In this document: one piece after another, positions 61,523-64,000 of the stretch
Layout: the number at the start of each line of letters is the position of its first letter
Numbering within the stretch: position 1 is the first letter of the stretch
NCBI GenBank assembly: GCA_001304875.1
Contig: BBZO01000003.1
Location: forward strand, 118,979 to 182,978
Length of the DNA stretch: 64,000 nt
Source: Clostridia bacterium UC5.1-2E3
Lineage (GTDB): Bacteria > Bacillota > Clostridia > Lachnospirales > Lachnospiraceae
Reading direction: 5' to 3'
The notes under the pieces: model-generated
What the model saw: the letters and a program-made list of their open reading frames with translations, nothing else
Told to the model about the DNA's origin: nothing
Database searches by the model: none
Made by a program: the position numbers and the translations under genes

Positions 61523-62904
61523 TCCCCCTTTTTCTGCGCCCGGTGTTGTTCCGAACATCTTCCCCAGCGCTTTCCCAGACACTCCCTCCAACACCGTTTC
61601 CACGCACAGCACCACCGTATTGTCAAACACCACGGCGAACGCCGCGCTGATCGCCAGTGTCAGCACCGTACTCAAAAGCATCCTCGCAGCCAGTCCCGTC
61701 AGCCCGCCGCCCACAAACATCATTCCATTCACGCCCAGCCGTTTCTCCACAATCTCAAAAAACACAAACCAGTGAATCATGAGCACCGGAAAGCTGTACT
61801 TTGCAAGCACCGCAAACAGCGAAGGAATCCGCGAAAACACAGTATCCCCGTACGTTCTGAACGTCAGAAACAGCGCGCAGCCCAGAAGCAGCATGGGCGG
61901 GGCGTTGTTGAACACCAGAATCTCATAGCCGTCGATGGCGTGCACTGCAAAAAGGATGAACACGACGGCCGCCGCCGCACCCGCCAGCAAAAAGCGGTAC
62001 AGCCGGAGCGCGATTTCGGTGGTGCAGAAATACCCCAGAAGGAACACCGCGTCCCAGGCCCCCAGAAACGTGGTGGCCACGTACCCCATGCCGGCGTAAG
62101 ACCCGTAGAGAAAATAACAGTGGGCGAGGAAAATAACCGCCGCCATGACCGCCGCCGTCCCGTCCCTCATCTGCCGGGTCAGACATTTGAAAAACGGCGC
62201 CGCCACGTAAAACAGGAGAATCACGTGTACCAGCCAGAAATGCGGCGTCAGCCCGGTGGTGTTGCCGGCAAACTGCCGGAGCAGATTGCCCCAGTTCGCC
62301 GGATACAGAGCGGAAAGACCGAAGGCGTAAAACATATAAAACAGAAAATAGAGAAAGCAGGGAACCAGGACATTCACAGCCTTTTTTCCGTAAAAGCGGA
62401 GAATAGAATCATCCTTTTCGCCCGGCCGTTTTCCGAGAATCAGCGCCCCGCTGATCAGCACAAACAGCACGTTGCACACCGCAAACAGGGAGCTCAAATC
62501 AGAGAAAAATTCCCAGGACGGCGTGTGCACCGGCAGTTTCTCCACGGTGGAGCGGATGATGTGCAGCGCCACCACAAGCACCGCGGCCAGCACCCGGAGC
62601 CAGTCCATGTAGACGATGCGCCCGGGCCGCCGCACGTTGCCGCAGAGCACCTCGCCCAGGTAAGCGCGCACCGGGGAAGCATTCGTTTCCCGGTCTCCCG
62701 GAAGTCCAGTGGCGGCAATTTCCCGACTGGCCAGACGCGCCATCCGCTTCCAGTGAATCCACGACGCCCCCGCGGCGAAAGCCCCGATAATCAGAAAATT
62801 TTTAAGGCTGAAGGCTGGGAAAAAAGCCCCTGCCGCGCCTCCACCGCCAGATACAAGACAGTTGTGACCGCGGCGACAAACAGTGTAAAACGAATCCGTT
62901 TCAT
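61514..62904 (-). CDS. Acyltransferase 3 family membrane protein (frameshifted)
   Basis: This integral membrane O-acyltransferase has YMDWLRVLAAVLVVALHIIRS, carrying the conserved Arg and His of the family, and about ten helices after it. Two extra helices precede the domain: one base lost from a T-run near 62797 breaks the frame, and restoring it extends the protein to MKRIRFTLFVAAV at 62904. Repaired length is about 464 residues. Members acylate surface polysaccharides or other glycans. A second acyltransferase lies eight bases upstream. Confidence 0.83.
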
Positions 62905-62912
62905 ATGAAACC

Positions 62913-63943
62913 TCACTTCGCCCGCCTGGTCTTCCAGACGTGATACGGCCAGATCATCAGAAGCATCAGCGCGAAGGCAATGACAGCGATGAGCAGAGCC
63001 ATTTTATTGCTGGTGACCGGATCCTGCCAGACGCCGGTGAAATGGTAGATAGTCTCGATAACCAGGTAAATGAAAATGGTCTGCGACGCAAACAGCGGCA
63101 GCGAGTAGTGGCCGCAGAACTGCCAGAACCGCCAGTGCCTGAGAATCACCGCCGTCAGGCACACCGCGAAAATCCCCAGGAACGACGCCGTGTAGTACAG
63201 CGGAGCCGGGGAGTACACGCAGTCGCACAGATTCACGTACCCGCCCAGAATGGGCCCGAAATACCAGTTGAGTCCCACCAGAAGCGGCATCGCGTACAGA
63301 TAGTAGCGGACCATTTTATAGAGAATGCCCGACCGGTGCACGTAATAGCCGGCGATCATAAACACCAGGGCCCCCACCGCCATGTCCATCTTCCAGGGCA
63401 GCCGCCCCATGGTGGGGAAAAACTGATTGATTACATTGATCTTCACGCCCAGCCAGGCGATGACCACGACGCTGTAGAAGCGCACCAGCGGATGGGTCTT
63501 TCCAAGCACCCGGAACCACAGGTAGAAAAGCACCTCGGTCATAAAAAGCCCCGCCAGAAACCACACCTGCCCGATGTAGAGATTCCGGGGCTGCGCGTAG
63601 TAGAGAAGCCACGTAAGCTCATAGCTCCACCCCGCCTCGAAGAGCGCGCCCGGTAGTCCGGCCGCAGGAGGCAGATGATAAGCCCCACCAGGCAGATGGC
63701 AAAATACGGGATCACCCGCTTTTTTATTTTCACCTTCAGAAAATGGCCGAAGCCGTCAAATTTGTCCGGATTGAACGTCATTCCCGACAGGAAAAAGAAC
63801 GCCTGCATGATAAAACTGGAAACCCAGTTGAACCAGAACGTGTGGCCCGTCAGCGTGTGCGCAAACACGGTCAGAAAGAGGACAAAGCCCCTGGCCACGT
63901 CGATCTCGCTGTAATATTTTCTCACGGCAGTAGTGGATTCCAT
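62913..63943 (-). CDS. Acyltransferase 3 family membrane protein (frameshifted)
   Basis: The N-terminus has YYSEIDVARGFVLFLTVFAHTLTG, the Arg/His-containing first helix of the OafA/YrhL-type family, and about ten helices follow. One or two bases are lost near 63640 (LLRPDYRA...), between the two readable halves. Repaired length is about 344 residues. GGAGGTGCAC sits directly before the ATG at 63943. It is probably in one operon with the next acyltransferase; the acceptor is unknown. Confidence 0.83.
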
Positions 63944-64000
63944 GTGCACCTCCAGAGTAAAATTCTTCATCTATTATAAAAGCTAGTCCCCGCAAAGGCA

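Noticed and set aside
61772..62908. Long plus-strand ORF of 378 residues
   Set aside because: It is antisense to the acyltransferase and has His/Arg/Gln-rich shadow composition with no domain.

Overview
The window looks like a 64 kb piece of a moderately high-GC Lachnospiraceae (Clostridia) chromosome. The evidence is the hrcA-grpE-dnaK-dnaJ operon with a CIRCE operator, the ireB-ruvX-yrzB-RNase J-trmR-trhP cluster, NifS next to ThiI, CmpB-family membrane proteins, a dimeric glycyl-tRNA synthetase and a plain Gram-positive sigma-A promoter grammar. The species cannot be named from the sequence alone. Many conserved and essential genes (dnaK, grpE, dnaJ, era, glyS, RNase J, mtaB) are broken by single-base shifts, nearly all explained by one base missing from a short homopolymer. 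I treat these as assembly errors and give each gene its full repaired span.

Layout. 1-4.6 kb: end of a gamma-glutamyltransferase, two divergent secreted 3D-domain proteins, a class II Fic protein and a DUF2812 protein. 4.6-10.1 kb: a 247-nt Y-shaped palindromic element, then the heat-shock operon. 10.1-12.9 kb: a type III (ToxN/AbiQ-type) toxin-antitoxin locus on the minus strand, with a toxin gene, a terminator, two 35-nt antitoxin repeats and a promoter. A 1.85 kb group II intron in the opposite orientation sits between the antitoxin repeats and the toxin, and the whole module is bracketed by two copies of a 37/38-nt palindrome. 13-19.8 kb: a two-part threonine/serine exporter behind a structured leader, a TauE-type permease, prmA, rsmE, cysteine desulfurase, thiI and an HPr-like gene. 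19.9-35.9 kb: housekeeping genes for tRNA modification (mtaB, trmR, trhP), IreB/RuvX/DUF1292, RNase J, an M16C protease, era, recO, glyS and CmpB. 35.9-48.3 kb: accessory metabolism, including LysR with PhzF and an MFS transporter, acetyltransferases, a DUF1016 nuclease, a DUF523/TudS-like desulfurase, an old-yellow-enzyme-type oxidoreductase, AlkD and decayed fragments.

48.4-58.6 kb is a galactan/galacto-oligosaccharide utilisation locus: a LacI-type regulator, a sigma-A promoter with an operator just downstream of the start point, a binding lipoprotein, two MalF/MalG-type permeases (no ATPase, so a shared ATPase is inferred), a GH53 galactanase without a signal peptide, an uncharacterised protein of about 615 residues, a 73-residue zinc-ribbon protein and a GH42 beta-galactosidase. 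The two unrecognised genes inside this operon are good candidates for new functions. 59-61.5 kb is a lower-GC patch with a MarR-CDF pair and the remains of a Tn916-type integrase. The window ends with two minus-strand acyltransferase-3 genes.

The most unusual object is the type III toxin-antitoxin locus split by an antisense group II intron: the antitoxin promoter and repeats now lie about 1.9 kb from the toxin they should neutralise.
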